Below are positions 34,086 to 46,690 of a stretch of DNA of 64,000 nucleotides, one piece after another (the stretch's first letter is position 1; each line of letters opens with the position of its first letter). The notes beneath the pieces were generated by a model. It saw nothing but the letters and a program-made list of their open reading frames with translations, searched no databases and was not told where the DNA came from. The stretch lies in NCBI GenBank assembly GCA_030323885.1, contig CM059200.1, positions 852,436 through 916,435 of the forward strand, read 5' to 3'. The position numbers and the translations under genes were made by a program. Origin of the DNA: Branchipolynoe longqiensis (taxonomy: Eukaryota; Annelida; Polychaeta; Phyllodocida; Polynoidae).

Positions 34086-34739
34086 ACTTTACCCCAAAAT
34101 TAAAAAAAAACTAAAACTGAATACCATGGTGACAGGTTTGATTGAGTTGACTTAGTATTGCTTCTATGCAGCACTAAATGGTCAATGAGTGGCCAATATG
34201 GGAATGTAGGATCTAATGTAGGTCAGTGTTTTGATTTTTGACACGTGACGTAATCATCGAAGTGCGCAGTTTTCAGCGATTTCAGAGTTCCTCATACTGA
34301 CTCGTCTTATTACGACTTGCCAGTCTTTGTCACGGTAATTCCCAACTCAACCACCACGTACCAATTTGCCAGTGGAAACCTTTGATTTCCTGATTCCCTT
34401 GGGACACTAACCCCCGCCCTGCCCCACCCCACCTTCGCCACTCACCACTCACACCCCCCCCCCCCCGATCGCCCGCCGAGCCTCCTAGCGGGACCCAGAG
34501 GAACTCCCCAGTCACGTGATGCGGTCACGGCTCACAGCGTCCCGGTCCCCCTGGGGAGGAACTGAAGTACTAATAACTCGGCAACAAGGATAAAAGCGCA
34601 AATGGAACTCTTGAAGTCACGTGACTCTGGTTACTTGGAGATTGATGAAACAAAGCGGGATCTGAAATAAACGCTTTCCACCACCGACCTACCCTTTGGG
34701 GGGGGGGGCGGCAACAATTAATGTTATGTGTAAAAACTC

Positions 34740-35250
34740 AGTGTGCAGCATGTTCTGAGGAAAAGTCTCCTATAAGAATTCCACCACCAACCTGCTCTCT
34801 CATGACTGACAAGAACTTATATTGTGGGTAGCAAGCAACGCGTTGTGCAGCATACTTTGTGGAAAAGGTCTTCTAAGGGATTTCTATCTCCAACCTGCCC
34901 TCTGATGGAAGCGGCAAGAACTAATATAGGTAGAAGTGCATTGTGGTGTGTGCTCAGTGGAAAATGTCTTACAGAGGAATTCAATTCAATTCAATTCTTT
35001 TATTTCAACTCTCTGCAAGGTATGTTTACAATAAACTGAGGTGATACAATAAATGCATACAAATTCCTTACAGACAGAAAGGATCCCAGAAAAGCGATGC
35101 TTATCTAGCTGGTCTCCATGATGTGAATGAACAAGTGATGACAATAACAAATGATTAAACTTAAGCTCCATTTTTAACCACCAACACGCCTTCCCACGGC
35201 AGTGGTAGGAACTAACATTGTGGATAGTGCCTCATTCCATTAGTCCTTGC
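34740..35250 (+). repeat. Monomers of the ~100-bp dispersed repeat with an insert
   Basis: Three monomers containing TTGTGCAGCATACTTTGTGG and CCAACCTGCCCTCTGATGG. The series is broken at about 34978-35168 by an insert beginning with repeated TTCAA. Confidence 0.6.
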
Positions 35251-35418
35251 GATATCCTACTTATGCTAAACAGCAGACTATGTAGCTACAAATATAAATG
35301 TTTAAGTCATTGGTTTGACTTGGCTGAGGTTCGAATCCCACAACCTTCCAAAATGGGAGGCCTATTTTCTATTCATTTCGCCAACCAGCCTGGGCTTTGG
35401 ACATCACATGCAATTTGA

Positions 35419-35675
35419 CACCCCGATCACACCAAACTAGTTCTCAAAACGCCGACCACATTCTAAAACTGGCTGTGGTTGGGGTAGAACGTGGCTGCAA
35501 GACAATTTCGGAAATGCTCAAATTCTGGAGCACCATTCTGTTCTAGCCCGTCCATTCCATTAATAAAAACACTGTAAAAGGTTGCTACTACGTCCATTCC
35601 ATTCGCACACAGTTTGAGTCCGTTCAGCAACATTCTCAAGAACGTAGTGAGAACTAGTTTGGTGTGATGGGGGTA
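35419..35675. mobile_element. TIR element D, 257 bp
   Basis: CCCCGATCACACCAAACTAG at the left pairs with the inverse of CTAGTTTGGTGTGATGGGGG at the right, and both continue into TTCTCA. Flanks are TGA on the left and TAA on the right, compatible with a slightly decayed TWA duplication. No coding capacity. Confidence 0.75.
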
Positions 35676-36429
35676 TAATATGCTAAATATTTTCTTCAGA
35701 TACTTATATATTATAGCCCATATTTGGAGTGATTAATTTATTAAATTATATAGATCAATATTTAAAAAATCTAATCAAAAGTACCGAATCATGCCATTCC
35801 TGCCGTATTGTTTTTGATCTGTCATTCTCTCGCAGTTCACCAATGCTATGCCAATATTGCCTCTGGGGACAAGGACCTGCACAGGTTGTTTATAGTTGAA
35901 ACAGTTTTTGCTCAGATTTAGAAATTGGTCATCATTCTCCGCTACTGTCGGTAGGGGGTGAATATTGTATCTACAATTTGAGGTGCTCCCACCCAAGCTG
36001 ACGACTGCCATTCAGCAACTACCACCGATAATCTGCTAGGAGAGTGGTAAGATTAACAGCGTCATCTCAGAGCAGAGTTGTTTCAATTTCTTATCGTACT
36101 GACGTCATTGAATGAGGACACCAGACAATATGCTTGGAGAGCGAGTTGTGGAGAGTGGAGAACATTGTTCACGAAAAGTAAAATGTGGACAATGAGATTG
36201 GGTTAGATGGAATTATCAGTAGAATCTCAGAGTTAAGCAGAGACAAATCACACGCCTTTTAATTGAGTCTCATCTAATTTTGCGTCGTATTACGCGGAGA
36301 TTAAAATGTAATTTTGCATAAATTGTCACGAGAATTAAAGCCAAACGGGTGCTTCTCACCGAAGGGCAAAACAAGGGGGTGATTGAAGAGGTGGCCCGGG
36401 TCTGAGGGGGGGAGGGGGCGTTGATGGGT

Positions 36430-39210
36430 GTTGGTAGGTAGCTGTTGGTGGTAGTTGGTGGGTGTTGGTGGGTGTTGGTAGGTATTGGCGGGGTTTCAGT
36501 GGGGTGTTGATGGGTGTTAGTGGGGTGTTGGTCGGGTGCTGGTGGGTGCTAATGGGGTGTTGGAGGGTGTTGGTGGGTGTTGGTGGGTGTTGGAGGGTGT
36601 TCGTGGGTGTGAGTGGGGGTTCGTGGGTGTTGGTGAGTGTTGGTAGGTGTTGGTGGGTGTTGGTGAGTGTTGGTGGGTGTTGGTGGGTGTTAGTGGGGTG
36701 TTGGTGGATGTTGGTGGGTGTTGGTGGGGTGTTGGTGGGGTGTTGGTGAGTGTTGGTGGGTGTTGATGGGTGTTGGTGGGTGTTGGTGGGTGTTGTGGGT
36801 GTTGGAGGGTGTTGGTGAGTGTTGGTGGGTGTTGGTGAGTGTTGGTGGGGTGTTGGTGGGGTGTTGGTGGGTGTTGGTGGGTGTTGGTGAGTGTTGGTGG
36901 GTGTTGGTGAGTGTTGGTGGGTGTTAGTGGGTGTTGGTGGGTGTTGCTAGGTGTTGGTGTGTCTTGGTGGGTGTTGGTGAGTGTTGGTGGGGTGTTGGTG
37001 GGTGTTGGTGGGTGTTGGTGAGTGTTGATGGGTGTTGGTGGGTGTTCATGGGTGTTCGTGGGTGTTGGTGATTGTTGGTAGGTGTTGGTGGGGTGTTGGT
37101 GGGTGTTGGTGGAGTGTCTGTGGAGTGTTGGTGGGTGTTGGTGAGTGTTGGTGGGTGTTGGTGGTTGTTGTTGGGTGTTGGTAGGTGTTGGTGAGGTGTT
37201 GGTGGTTGTTCATGGGTGTTGGTGGGTGTTGGTGAGTGTTGGTGGGTTTTGGTGGGTATTGGTGAGTGTTGGTGGGTGTTGGTGGGTGTTGGTGGGGTGT
37301 TGGTGGGTGTTGGTGACTGTTGCCGGCTGTTGTTGGGTGTTGGTAGGTGTTGGTGGGTGTTGGTGAGTGTTGGTGGGTGTTGGTGGGTGTTGGTGAGTGT
37401 TGGTGGGTGTTGGTGGGTGTTGGTGGTTGTTGGTGGGTGTTGGTCGGTGTTGGTGAGTGTTGGTGGGTGTTACTGAGTGTTGGTCGGTATTGGTGAGTGT
37501 TGGTGAGTGTTGGTGGGTGTTACTGGGTGTTGGTGGGTGTTGGTGGGTGTTGGTGGGTGTTGGTGGGGTGTTGGTGGTTGTTGGTGGGTGTTTGTGGGTG
37601 TTCGTGGGTGTTGGTGAGTGTTGGTGAGTGTTGGTGGAGTGTTGGTGGGTGTTCTTGAGTGTTGGTAGCTGTTGTTGGGTGTTGGTGGGTGTTGGTGAGT
37701 GTTGGTAGGTGTTGGTAGGTGTTGGTGAGTGTTGGTAGGTGTTGGTAGGTCTTGCTGGGTGTTGGTGAGTGTTGGTGGGTGTTGGTGGGGTGGTGGTGGG
37801 TGTTGGTGAGTGTTGGTGGTTGTTGTTGGGTGTTGGTAGGTGTTGGTGGGTGTTGGTGAGTGTTGGTGGGTGTTACTGAGTGTTGGTAGTTGTTGGTGAG
37901 TGTTGGTGAGTGTTGGTGGGTGTTGGTAGGTGTTGGTGGGGTGTTGGTGGTTGTTGGTGGGTGTTCGTGGGTGTTGGTGAGTGTTGGTGAGTGTTGGTGA
38001 GTGTTGGTGGAGTGTTGGTGGGTGTTGGTGAGTGTTGGTGGAGTGTTGGTGAGTGTTGGTAGGTCTTGGTAGGTCTTGCTGGGTGTTGGTGAGTGTTGGT
38101 GGGGTGTTGGTGGGTGTTGGTGGGGTGTTGGTGGGTGTTGCTGGTTTTGGTGGGTGTTGGTGGTTGTTGTTCGGTGTTGGTAGGTGTTGGTGGGTGTTGG
38201 TGGTTGTTGTTCGGTGTTGGTAGGTGTTGGTGGTGTGTTGGTTGTTGTTCATGGGTGTTGGTAAGTGTTGGTGGGTGTTGGTGAGTGTTGGTGGGTGTTG
38301 GTGGGTATTGGTGAGTGTTGGTGGGTGTTGGTTGGTGTTGGTGGGTGTTGGTGGGTGTTGGTGGGTGTTGGTGGGTGTTGGTGGGTGTTGGTGGGTGTTG
38401 GTGGTGGTGTTGGTGGGTGTTGGTGGGTGTTGGTGGCTGTTGTTGGGTGTTGGTTGGTGTTGGTGGGGTGTTGGTGGTTGTTGGTGGGTGTTGGTGGGTG
38501 TTGGTGGGTGTTGGTGAGTGTTGGTGGGTGTTGGTGAGTGTTGGTGAGTGTTGGTGGGTGTTGGTGGGTGTTGGTAGGTGTTGGTGGGGTGTTGGTGGTT
38601 GTTGGTGGGTATTCGTGGGTGTTGGTGAGTGTTGGTGAGTGTTGGTGGAGTGTTGGTGGGTGTTGGTGAGTGTTGGTAGCTGTTGTTGGGTGTTGGTGGG
38701 TGTTGGTGGGTGTTGGTGAGTGTTGGTAGCTGTTGTTGGGTGTTGGTGGGTGTTGGTGGGTGTTGGTGGGTGTTGGTGGGTGTTGGTGGGTGTTGGTGGG
38801 TGTTGGTGGGGTGTTGGTGGGTGTTGGTGAGTGTTGGTGGCTGTTGTTGGGTGTTGGTAGGTGTTGGTGGGGTGTTGGTGGTTGTTGGTGAGTGTTCGTG
38901 AGTGTTGATGAGTGTTGGTGAGTGTTTGTGGGTGTTGGTGAGTGTTGGTGAGTGTTGGTGAGTGTTCGTGGGTGTTGGTGAGTGTTGGTGGGTGTTGGTG
39001 AGTGTTGGTGAGTGTTGGTGAGTGTTGGTGGGTGTTGGTGGGTGTTGGTGGGTGTTGGTGAGTGTTGGTGAGTGTTGGTGAGTGTTGGTGGGTGTTGGTG
39101 AGTGTTGGTGAGTGTTGGTGAGTGTTAGTGGGTGTCAGTGAGTGTTGGTGAGTGTTGGTCGGTGTTGGTGAGTATTGGTGAGTGTTGGTGAATGTTGGTG
39201 AGTGTTGGTG
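36430..39210 (+). repeat. 2.8-kb G-rich minisatellite, GTTGGTGGGT unit
   Basis: About 270 copies of a 10-bp unit with GAGT, GGGGT and TCGT variants. The plus strand is G/T only over long stretches. Apparent frames (CWWVLVGVG on plus, THQHPPTPTN on minus, up to 469 codons) are by-products. It does not match TTAGGG telomere repeats. It ends where a SINE type 2 tail fragment (39243-39360) begins. Confidence 0.95.
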
Positions 39211-39403
39211 AGTCCTGATGCCTGGCCATGAGTGTCGGCTATCTAGGCTGGTGTTCTGCATTACTAGGATAGGGCTCAGCATTACTAGGATAGGGCAAGA
39301 AGCAGTGGGATGAAGACGAATTGTCCCATATTTAAAATGTCTGCTTAGTTACAACTAGTGTACACAGGAATAATACGAATATAAAAGATGAGGTCACTTC
39401 ATC

Positions 39404-39690
39404 AGTCAATAGTTCGTCCTCTAGTCGGGGTTGGATGCAATGGTTCTCCACTTGTCCGATGGTGTGCTGTTTGATGGACTGTGGATATTCAGCCTGTCCA
39501 CTGTGAAATATTGTAAGCATGATGTTCTTGGTCTCCTCTGCCTCTGCTGCCATTGACTTCCGTTCAACATGTACAGTATATTGAACTCTGACGAATGATG
39601 TGGCCAAAATAAATAAGTTTCTTTGTCTGTATAGTGGCAAACAAGCTTTTCTTATTTTTAATTTTTCTAAGAACTTCTTTGTTGGAGATC
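39404..39690 (-). pseudogene. LINE 3' end, second copy of the same family
   Basis: The reverse strand matches the last ~280 bp of the LINE fragment at 28600-29076, including the TTTATTTTGGCCACATCATT stretch and the terminal CTAGAGGACGAACTATTGA. Small deletions disrupt every frame. It lies between a 10-bp G-rich minisatellite and a second TTGGTG-type array, so the array may once have been continuous. Confidence 0.75.
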
Positions 39691-39699
39691 ACTTAGTAG

Positions 39700-40225
39700 T
39701 GAGCATTAGATGATGATATGTTTTGGGTCGTGTTGGTGTTTAGTGGTGAGTGTTAGATGATGTTTGATCTTGGTGGGTGTTGGTGTTGGTGTTGGTGTTT
39801 AGTGGTGAGTGGTAGATGATGTTGGTTTTGGTGGGTGTTGGTGTTGGTGTTTAGTGGTGAGTGTTAGATGACATTAGGTTTTGGTGGGTGTTGGTGTTGG
39901 TGTTGGTGTTTAGTGGGGAGTGATAGATGACATTAGATTTTGGTGGGTGTGGGTGTTGGTGTTGGTGTTTAGTGTTGAGTGTTAGATGACGTTAGCTTTT
40001 GGTTGGTGTTGGTGTTGGTGTTTAGTGGTGAGTGTTAGATTATGTTAGGTTTTGGTGGGTGTTGGTGTTGGTGTTGGTGTTGGTGTTTAGTGGTGAGTGT
40101 TAGATTATGTTAGGTTTTGGTGGGTGTTGGTGTTGGTGTTGGTGTTGGTGTTTAGTGGTGAGTGTTAGATTACATTAGGTTTTGGTGGGTGTTGGTGTTG
40201 GTGTTTAGTGGTGAGTTTTAGATGC
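39700..40225 (+). repeat. ~65-75-bp composite array related to the G-rich minisatellite
   Basis: About eight units of TTTAGTGGTGAGTGTTAGAT followed by GTTAGGTTTTGGTGGG and a variable number of TGTTGG. Confidence 0.88.
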
Positions 40226-40672
40226 ATCACTTTAATATATTCAAATATTATTTGCTGGCATTCCATGGAGCGGGAGCTTGACTCTGCCATATAGAGACTA
40301 GTATTGGATGGGAAGCAGGCAGGGCACTAAGCAGGCAAACACTGCCTTGGAATCAATACAAATTCCCTTTCAGGCTTAGTTGACGTAAATACTTATTGCT
40401 GGTCTTATTGCTTCATCCAAATCCTGTGCACTCATATCCAGACACCTGCATGTGAGAGGTTATTTCCATTTCAGTTAACAACATGATGTTCGGCATTATT
40501 AGGGTAGGGCTTTGGAGCAGTGGAATGAGGAAGACCAATTGTCCGCAATTGAAAATACCCTTGCTTAATCAACTAATGTACCAATAAAAAGAAGAAAAAA
40601 ATGAAATAAAAGAAACTAATTTTCTGCTTGATTCAACAAGCTGTGTATTATTAAACCACATGCCACATAACT

Positions 40673-40935
40673 TATATCGGAGGTAGTGCTGCATGGTTAC
40701 AATAATACCACCTCAGTGGAAATTCAAAACACACTCCGCCCAGACCGATGTATCGGAGGTAGTGCCGCATGACTACAATAATACCACCACCTCAGTGGAA
40801 ATTCAAAACACACTCTGCCCAGACCGGTATATCAGAGGTAGTGCTGCACGACTACAATAAATCCACCACCTCAGTGGAAACTTGGAAGCTATGCCCGCCG
40901 AGCCCGCCTGAAGTACTGCTGTCCAACTACAATAA
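40673..40935 (+). repeat. ~77-bp tandem array, 3.5 copies
   Basis: ATCGGAGGTAGTGCTGCATG recurs at about 40676, 40752, 40829 and, diverged, 40908, with CACCTCAGTGGAAATTCAAA in each unit. Confidence 0.85.
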
Positions 40936-41084
40936 TACCTACTCTAAATGGAGAGTGTAATAAATTAGACAGATGATTCTGGTTAATACGGTTTCCTACA
41001 TAATGTAGGCACGCTTCGCACTTCCATCGACAGCCCACAGCACATTTGTGACAGCATTGGCCAAAATTGTGGTATCCGCAAACA

Positions 41085-41268
41085 AATGTCGTGGGGGTGA
41101 TGAAAATGGGAAATATTGTGCCTAGCGAGGGAATCGAACCCATAAATCTTATATTCCGGGCCAGTGTGCTAACCATTACACGACCTAGGCTGTCTGATGT
41201 CAGCACCCTACCCATGCCTACCAGTCTATGTGCCTCCTTTTGCCTGAGATGTCAGTGAAAACTACTAC
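41085..41268 (-). mobile_element. tRNA-like SINE family C, single copy
   Basis: On minus it reads TGGTTAGCACACTGGCCCGG and GGTTCGATTCCCTCGCTAGG, matching the tandem array at 24329-25098 but without tandem partners. Confidence 0.75.
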
Positions 41269-41274
41269 ACAAAT

Positions 41275-41448
41275 ACCTGAGCCATTCGGCATTAATAGGA
41301 TAAGGCAAGGACTGGGTTGCTCAGTTTCAGGATAATGTGACTGAGTGGGATACCAGGTCTTTGTGCTGGCGGTCTGGTCTCCCAGTGGGGCAGCACTATA
41401 AAGTCGCCATTAGTTTGCACTGTCACAAGTCGGTACCCATCCTGATGA
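41275..41448 (+). mobile_element. SINE family A, tail type 1, 5'-truncated
   Basis: Begins GCCATTCGGCATTAATAGG and stops at CGGTACCCATCCTGATGATC before the normal tail. Confidence 0.75.
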
Positions 41449-41682
41449 TCTTTTTTTCTTCCATTTTTTGTTCCAGCTGAATACTATCTTTTTTCAGCAC
41501 CGAGCCACAGGTCTTCCGGCCTTAAAGATAGACTACATCGCCATTCCAGCGGCGCAGTGCATTGTGGGATGCGTCAAAGCAAAACAAACCCGCGAGAAGC
41601 ACATGGCACATACACTGGGTGCAACTATGAAATGTGCTAGTTTCAGCTCATCTCAGCTCTTGTTTGAAACAGAATACCAACT

Positions 41683-41704
41683 AAAAAAAAAAAAAAAAAA
41701 AAAA
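41683..41704 (+). repeat. Poly(A) run
   Basis: About 22 consecutive A bases. No retroposed gene was recognised immediately upstream in 41460-41680; the 102-codon frame through it is unsupported. Confidence 0.9.
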
Positions 41705-41709
41705 AGATA

Positions 41710-42470
41710 TTATTCTTTTATCTGGCATTGCATTTACATCAATGTAATCAGCACACCTTATGCCATGTGCATTTAGATTTAAACAAATCTGGGCACTCAG
41801 ACTAGTGTTAGAGCCATAGCCAGAGTCAGTTGTTGTGTGTTTTTATTTATATCCTATGGTTAATGACATATGTAGAAATAGCAAATGAGTAGGGTTAATC
41901 AGAGATTGGTTATATATTTCTTTGAAACAAGATTTTGTTGAAACATTTTACATGTTAATATTTAGAACAAGAATTACTTATGCCTTATCAATGGTGATGT
42001 AAACATCAGCTTGTAAAGTGACTGAAATTGTATGTTTCTTAGCTCAAACTGCTTAATTATGGAGAGTGGTGTCTTAAACATATTCATTATATTATTATAT
42101 TGCATCCATCCAACCATGTTTGTGCCAAATTGTTATGTACTTTTATTAATTTTGAATAAAATCGAAGTTTTGCCTTACGCGTATCGGCAAACTCAATGGC
42201 TGTACGCCTTTGCTTTGCTGCCAGTGCCATTTTCAGCGCATGCACAGTCAGAACGGTGATCTAGTCTATTATGGTGCATATGCACTATTTATGGATGTTG
42301 CTAGGACATAAAACCCTAACAACCAACCATGCCTTCACTTTGGGTATTGCTGAAAGAACCTCAAATAGGAGGTATTTATTGTTAACCTTCCTTTGAGGGA
42401 ACTTCACAAACCACTCTGTTAAAGCTGTTCCACGATGCATGCATTCTAGATAAGCCACTCTTATAGTACA
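41710..42470. other. AT-rich intron sequence, nothing recognised
   Basis: Unique-looking DNA with only short chance frames. The last ~110 bp (about 42340-42450) resembles a decayed monomer of the ~100-bp dispersed repeat. Confidence 0.45.
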
Positions 42471-42471
42471 G

Positions 42472-43080
42472 TTTGTTTGTTGTTATGTTAGGTCCTAGCA
42501 ACATCTAAGGTCATATCAGGACGGCTTATAGTATCGAGCTCTAGCGTTCGACGCCCAACGAAAATAAAACACCAGATTGTTTCTTGATGTGTTTGTTGCG
42601 GTTTTATGTCCTGGCAACATGTAAGGTCATATCAGGATGGGTATTGACTTGTTTGTTTGTTTGTTGGAGTTTTATGTCCTGGCAACACATAAGGTCATAT
42701 CAGGAAGGGTACCGACTTATGACAGTGCACACTCATTGTTGTGTGTGTGATTGTATGTTTATTCTGCTCAAAACGGTTAAGTGAATGCACTTGTTCTCAC
42801 CGCTGTGCAGTAGGGATCATAAATATAGTGACTTTATAGTACTGCCCCAATGGGAGACCAGGCTGCCAGCCCGATGACCTGATATCCCACTCAGTCACAT
42901 TATCCTGACACTGAGCCAGCCAATCCTTGCCCTATCCTAATAATGCCACGCGCCTGCCTAGGAAGCAACAAGGTTACATTTTTAAGTCATTGGCTTGACT
43001 CGACTAGGGTTCAAACCCACGATCCTATGGTCTACCAATACGGGAGACAGACACTCTAACTCATTCGGCCATCCTGTATG
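42472..43080 (-). mobile_element. Cluster of SINE family A copies with a nested insertion
   Basis: Two 3' tail fragments (42472-42524 and 42590-42640) precede a nearly full copy whose head is at 43060-43080. That copy is interrupted at about 42736-42826 by ~90 bp including TGTTTATTCTGCTC and AAACGGTTAAGTG. Part of this insert (ACGGTTAAGTG) also occurs near 46790. Confidence 0.75.
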
Positions 43081-43504
43081 GTTGGACCACACTGTGATGA
43101 GCCGAGGATCCCGCCATTCATTTGAGAGACTATTGTGCTTTTTGTGAGGGGTTTTTCCGTTTTTATTTTGGGCAGCATAAAACAAACAAAAAAATCACCA
43201 CAATAAAAGGTGATTGTCACCACAGGGATGTCCTCAACACCCGAGATCACAGCTGTCCAGCGTTGAAAACAAGCACCCTCACAGGAGCTTATACGTTATG
43301 GGAAGAATAAAACACTTGTCAATAAAAAAAAGAAGAAAAAGATCCCCACATGGCTCGGTTTCTTTACCAATCAGTCAGGGGGACTTTACTAAAAAAAGAA
43401 GAAGACTACACAGCAAAAAGCCTGCAAAAAGCCCCACACCATGAAGACACAACAAAATCTAAAACTCAAAGAATTGAAAATATAGGGATTCTTTGTTGTT
43501 GTTG

Positions 43505-43725
43505 AGGGGTACATTAATTAATTAAGCAGGGGGAATTTCAATCGCTGGCAATTGATCTTCCTCATTTCACTGCTCCTTGCTCTATCCTAGTAATGCCGAA
43601 ACACCTGGCTAGGGTAGCGAAAAGTGTCAATTTTGAAGTAATCGGTTTTCCTCAACCGGGGTTCGAACTCCGGGGACTGGAATCCCACGACCTACCAAAA
43701 CAGGAAGTGGGCACTCAGCTCATAA
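43505..43725 (-). mobile_element. SINE family A, tail type 2
   Basis: Reverse copy with GGGGGAATTTCAATCGCTGG, CTTCCTCATTTCACTGCTCC and GGGGTTCGAACTCC. Confidence 0.75.
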
Positions 43726-44040
43726 TAATTGATAAAAACAAATAATAATTTTAAAAAAACCAAAAAAAAACCTGGCAAGACTAAATTGACTCAACCTATA
43801 ACTTATAAGAATTACACATGTATTAGACTAGGCCTCTTTATTCTTTGTAGTAATCCAAATCGCTTAACAATTTGTGGAAGGAATCGCTGTGGAATTGCTA
43901 GTAACACGTGGCCGGCGCGCACTCCGCCTGGTGTCTGGTTGTTGAACCACATCGGTCATAATTAAGAGGCTGTGTCTCATTAACAGTCAGAGAGGACTCA
44001 TTTCTCGTCTGGTGAGGGCGGTCTTTGCACAGGTGGAGGG

Positions 44041-44379
44041 GGACCAGACGGGATGGCCGAATGAGTTAGAGCGTCCGTCTCCCGTGCTGGTAGACCGTGC
44101 AGTCGTGGGTTGGAACCCTGGTCGAGTCGAACCAATGACTCAAAAATTGAATCTTGTCGCTTCCTAGCCAGGTGCTCGGCATTAATAGGATAGGGCACGG
44201 ACTGGTTGGCTCAGTGTCAGGATAATGTGACTGAGTGGGTCATGGTGCCGGCAGCCTGGTTTCCCAGTGGGACAGCACTATAAAGTCACCATGAGTGCGC
44301 ACTGTCACATGTCGGTGCCCGTCATGATATGACCCTAGATGTTGCTAGGACGTAAACCAACAAACAAAAAACAAACAGA
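44041..44379 (+). mobile_element. SINE family A, tail type 1, full length
   Basis: Head ACCAGACGGGATGGCCGAAT, B-box-like GGGTTGGAACCC, and complete tail to AACAAACAAAAAACAAAC. A short deletion is present near GAGTGGGTCATGG. Confidence 0.88.
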
Positions 44380-45005
44380 GATGGTTGGTAGCGCCAGGTG
44401 CTATAAGTTCCTTCACAGAGATGGCAAGTCTCCTCATTTGGCGGGAAATCTCCCTAAAATAGAGCAACAAATATACCAGATTTCCCGCTTGTACTTTGAG
44501 GAATTTTGTTTAGCTTATTTCTTTTATTATTTTATTTTTACACGTATTATTTTTATTTGATCAAAATGCACCAGAATGCACCATTTTGCATCACTTCCCC
44601 CCCTCAAAATTCTCCCCCCCTGTGGGAGGGGCCCGATCATGCTACTGCTACCGCTAGTTCTCCCTATTTACAGTTTGTTTATTACGGAGATCTCCCTACT
44701 TATAACCTTATCTACTTTAGACTTCTGCCTCCATGTTGCTAATCTACTAAACCATTTAAAAAATAAATCTTCCCAGCGCCTGTACCCCTTTCCCCACAGG
44801 AACGTAAATCATGATGACCAATGAATCTACATTACTTAAACCACCATCCAGATTATCTCTGCTGCATTACCACCAGTCTAGATTATGTAGCGCAAGCAAG
44901 TACATGTAACAGATAGATGCAAATAATGCAAAGCCTAGCGCTGTACCCATTCTCATACACCACCCGCACACTAACGGTTATCGTCATCAAAGATATTAAC
45001 TCTAA

Positions 45006-45304
45006 AGGCCCGTTTATACTTTTGACGGCATCTGACGCCATCAACTTTACACTGGTTAGTGTCGTGTCACAGCACAAACCGGTGGGGAGTGCTTCGAGTG
45101 GAACATCGCCGTGAATGTCTGAATCCTTTGACGCCTTGGAAGTTCAACATAGTTGAACTCTGACCAACGCTTGCGCCATGTTGCGTTGTCTAATGCCATC
45201 AAGCTTCAACGTAAAAGTCTAAATGGGAGCATTGGCTTGCACCGTGTTGTGCCATCTAACACCGTCTACCGCCGTCACACACCGTCAAAAGTATAAATGG
45301 GCCT
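45006..45304. mobile_element. TIR element E, 299 bp with TAA duplication
   Basis: The ends AGGCCCGTTTATACTTTTGA and, inverted, AGGCCCATTTATACTTTTGA are flanked exactly by TAA at 45003-45005 and 45305-45307. The interior repeats CGCCATCAA/GCCATCTAAC words. TAA duplication suggests PIF/Harbinger; no transposase. Confidence 0.85.
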
Positions 45305-45566
45305 TAATACGCATGGCTGAAATACTAGCTTCCAGGCTGAGAAATGATCTATTCCGATGAATGAAATATGTGCAAATAGTGTTTGCATAGTGACCCTCAC
45401 AGAGCATCACATGGAAATGAGAGCCCAAGTCAACGTCCTTCTGCAGTGCATTCTTTTCTCACATTCGTTGATTGTACAGGGGAAATTTCCAACTGCAGAC
45501 AATTGGTCTTCATCATTGCACCACCGCTTGCCCTAGGCTAATAATGCTGAATACAAGACTAGGTTT

Positions 45567-45875
45567 TGTTGTCGTTGCTGGACTTCACATCCTAGCAACA
45601 TCCAAGGTCATATCAGGCTTGGTACTTTATAGTACCGCCCCACTGGAATACCCGGCCACTGGCACCATAATCTGACATTCTACTCAGTCACATTATCCTG
45701 ACACTAAGCAAACCAGTCCTTGCCCTATCCTATTAATGCCAAGCATCAGGCTAGGAAGCGACAAGTATACATTTTGAAAGTCAATGGTTTGATTCCATTG
45801 GAGTTCGAAGCCACGACCTTCCACGCAGGAAGTTAGCCATCACCCTTAAAGATTCAGCCGTCCTGTCCGGTCAGG
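45567..45875 (-). mobile_element. SINE family A, tail type 1
   Basis: The tail (CATCCTAGCAACATCCAAGG) is at the low end, and the head (CCGTCCTGTCCGGTC region) lies near 45870. A type 2 fragment at 45478-45560 adjoins it. Confidence 0.75.
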
Positions 45876-45904
45876 CTATTTGGGAAGAAGTATTCATTTT
45901 GATC

Positions 45905-46690
45905 AACACAGATTAGATGACCTAATGCCAACCCATATTAGTTTACCGTATGTCAACCCATGTTAGATGACCTTACAACAACTCATATTATATGACCTTT
46001 TTCGTCAAACCATATTATAATACTTTACTCCAAACCATATTCGATAACCTTAAATCAACCCATATTAGGTGACCTTATATTAACCCATATTAGACGACCT
46101 TAGATTAACTCATATTAGAAGACCTTATATCAATCCATATTAAAAGACCTTACATCAACCCATATTAGAATGCCTTATGGTAAACCATATTAGACGACCT
46201 TATATCAACCAATATTAGATGACCTTATGATAACCCATGTTAGCCAACCTTATATCAACCCATATTACATGACCTTACATCTGCCCATCTTAGATGACCT
46301 TATGTCCACCCATATACGACAACCTTATATCAACCATTATTAGATGACATTACACAATATTAGATGACCTTACGTCAGCCCATATTAGATGGCATTACAT
46401 CAGCCCATATTAGATGACCTTACATCATCCCATATTAGATGACCTTATGTCAGACCATATTACATAACATTATCTCCACCCATAATATACACCAATATTA
46501 GATGACATTACGCCATATTTGATACCCTTATGTTCGCCCATATTAGATGACCTTATATCCGCCCATATTAGATGACCTTATGTCCACCCATCTTCCTACA
46601 TCAAACCATATTACCATACATCAACCAATATTAGATTATCTCATGGCGACCCATATTAGATGACCTTACGTCAACCCATATTAGATATAT
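45905..46690 (+). repeat. ~25-bp AT-rich satellite
   Basis: About 31 diverged copies of GACCTTATATCAACCCATAT followed by TAGAT. It ends about 420 bp downstream (in gene sense) of the exon at 47111-47326. Confidence 0.88.

Noticed and set aside
36430..39210. Telomere-like repeat
   Set aside because: The unit GTTGGTGGGT is not TTAGGG or a close variant.
37470..39282. 260- and 469-codon Thr/His/Pro-rich minus frames
   Set aside because: Translation of the GTTGGTGGGT array; no independent support.
45905..46690. CRISPR-like array
   Set aside because: Units of ~25 bp follow one another without unique spacers, and the DNA is eukaryotic; a simple satellite explains it.
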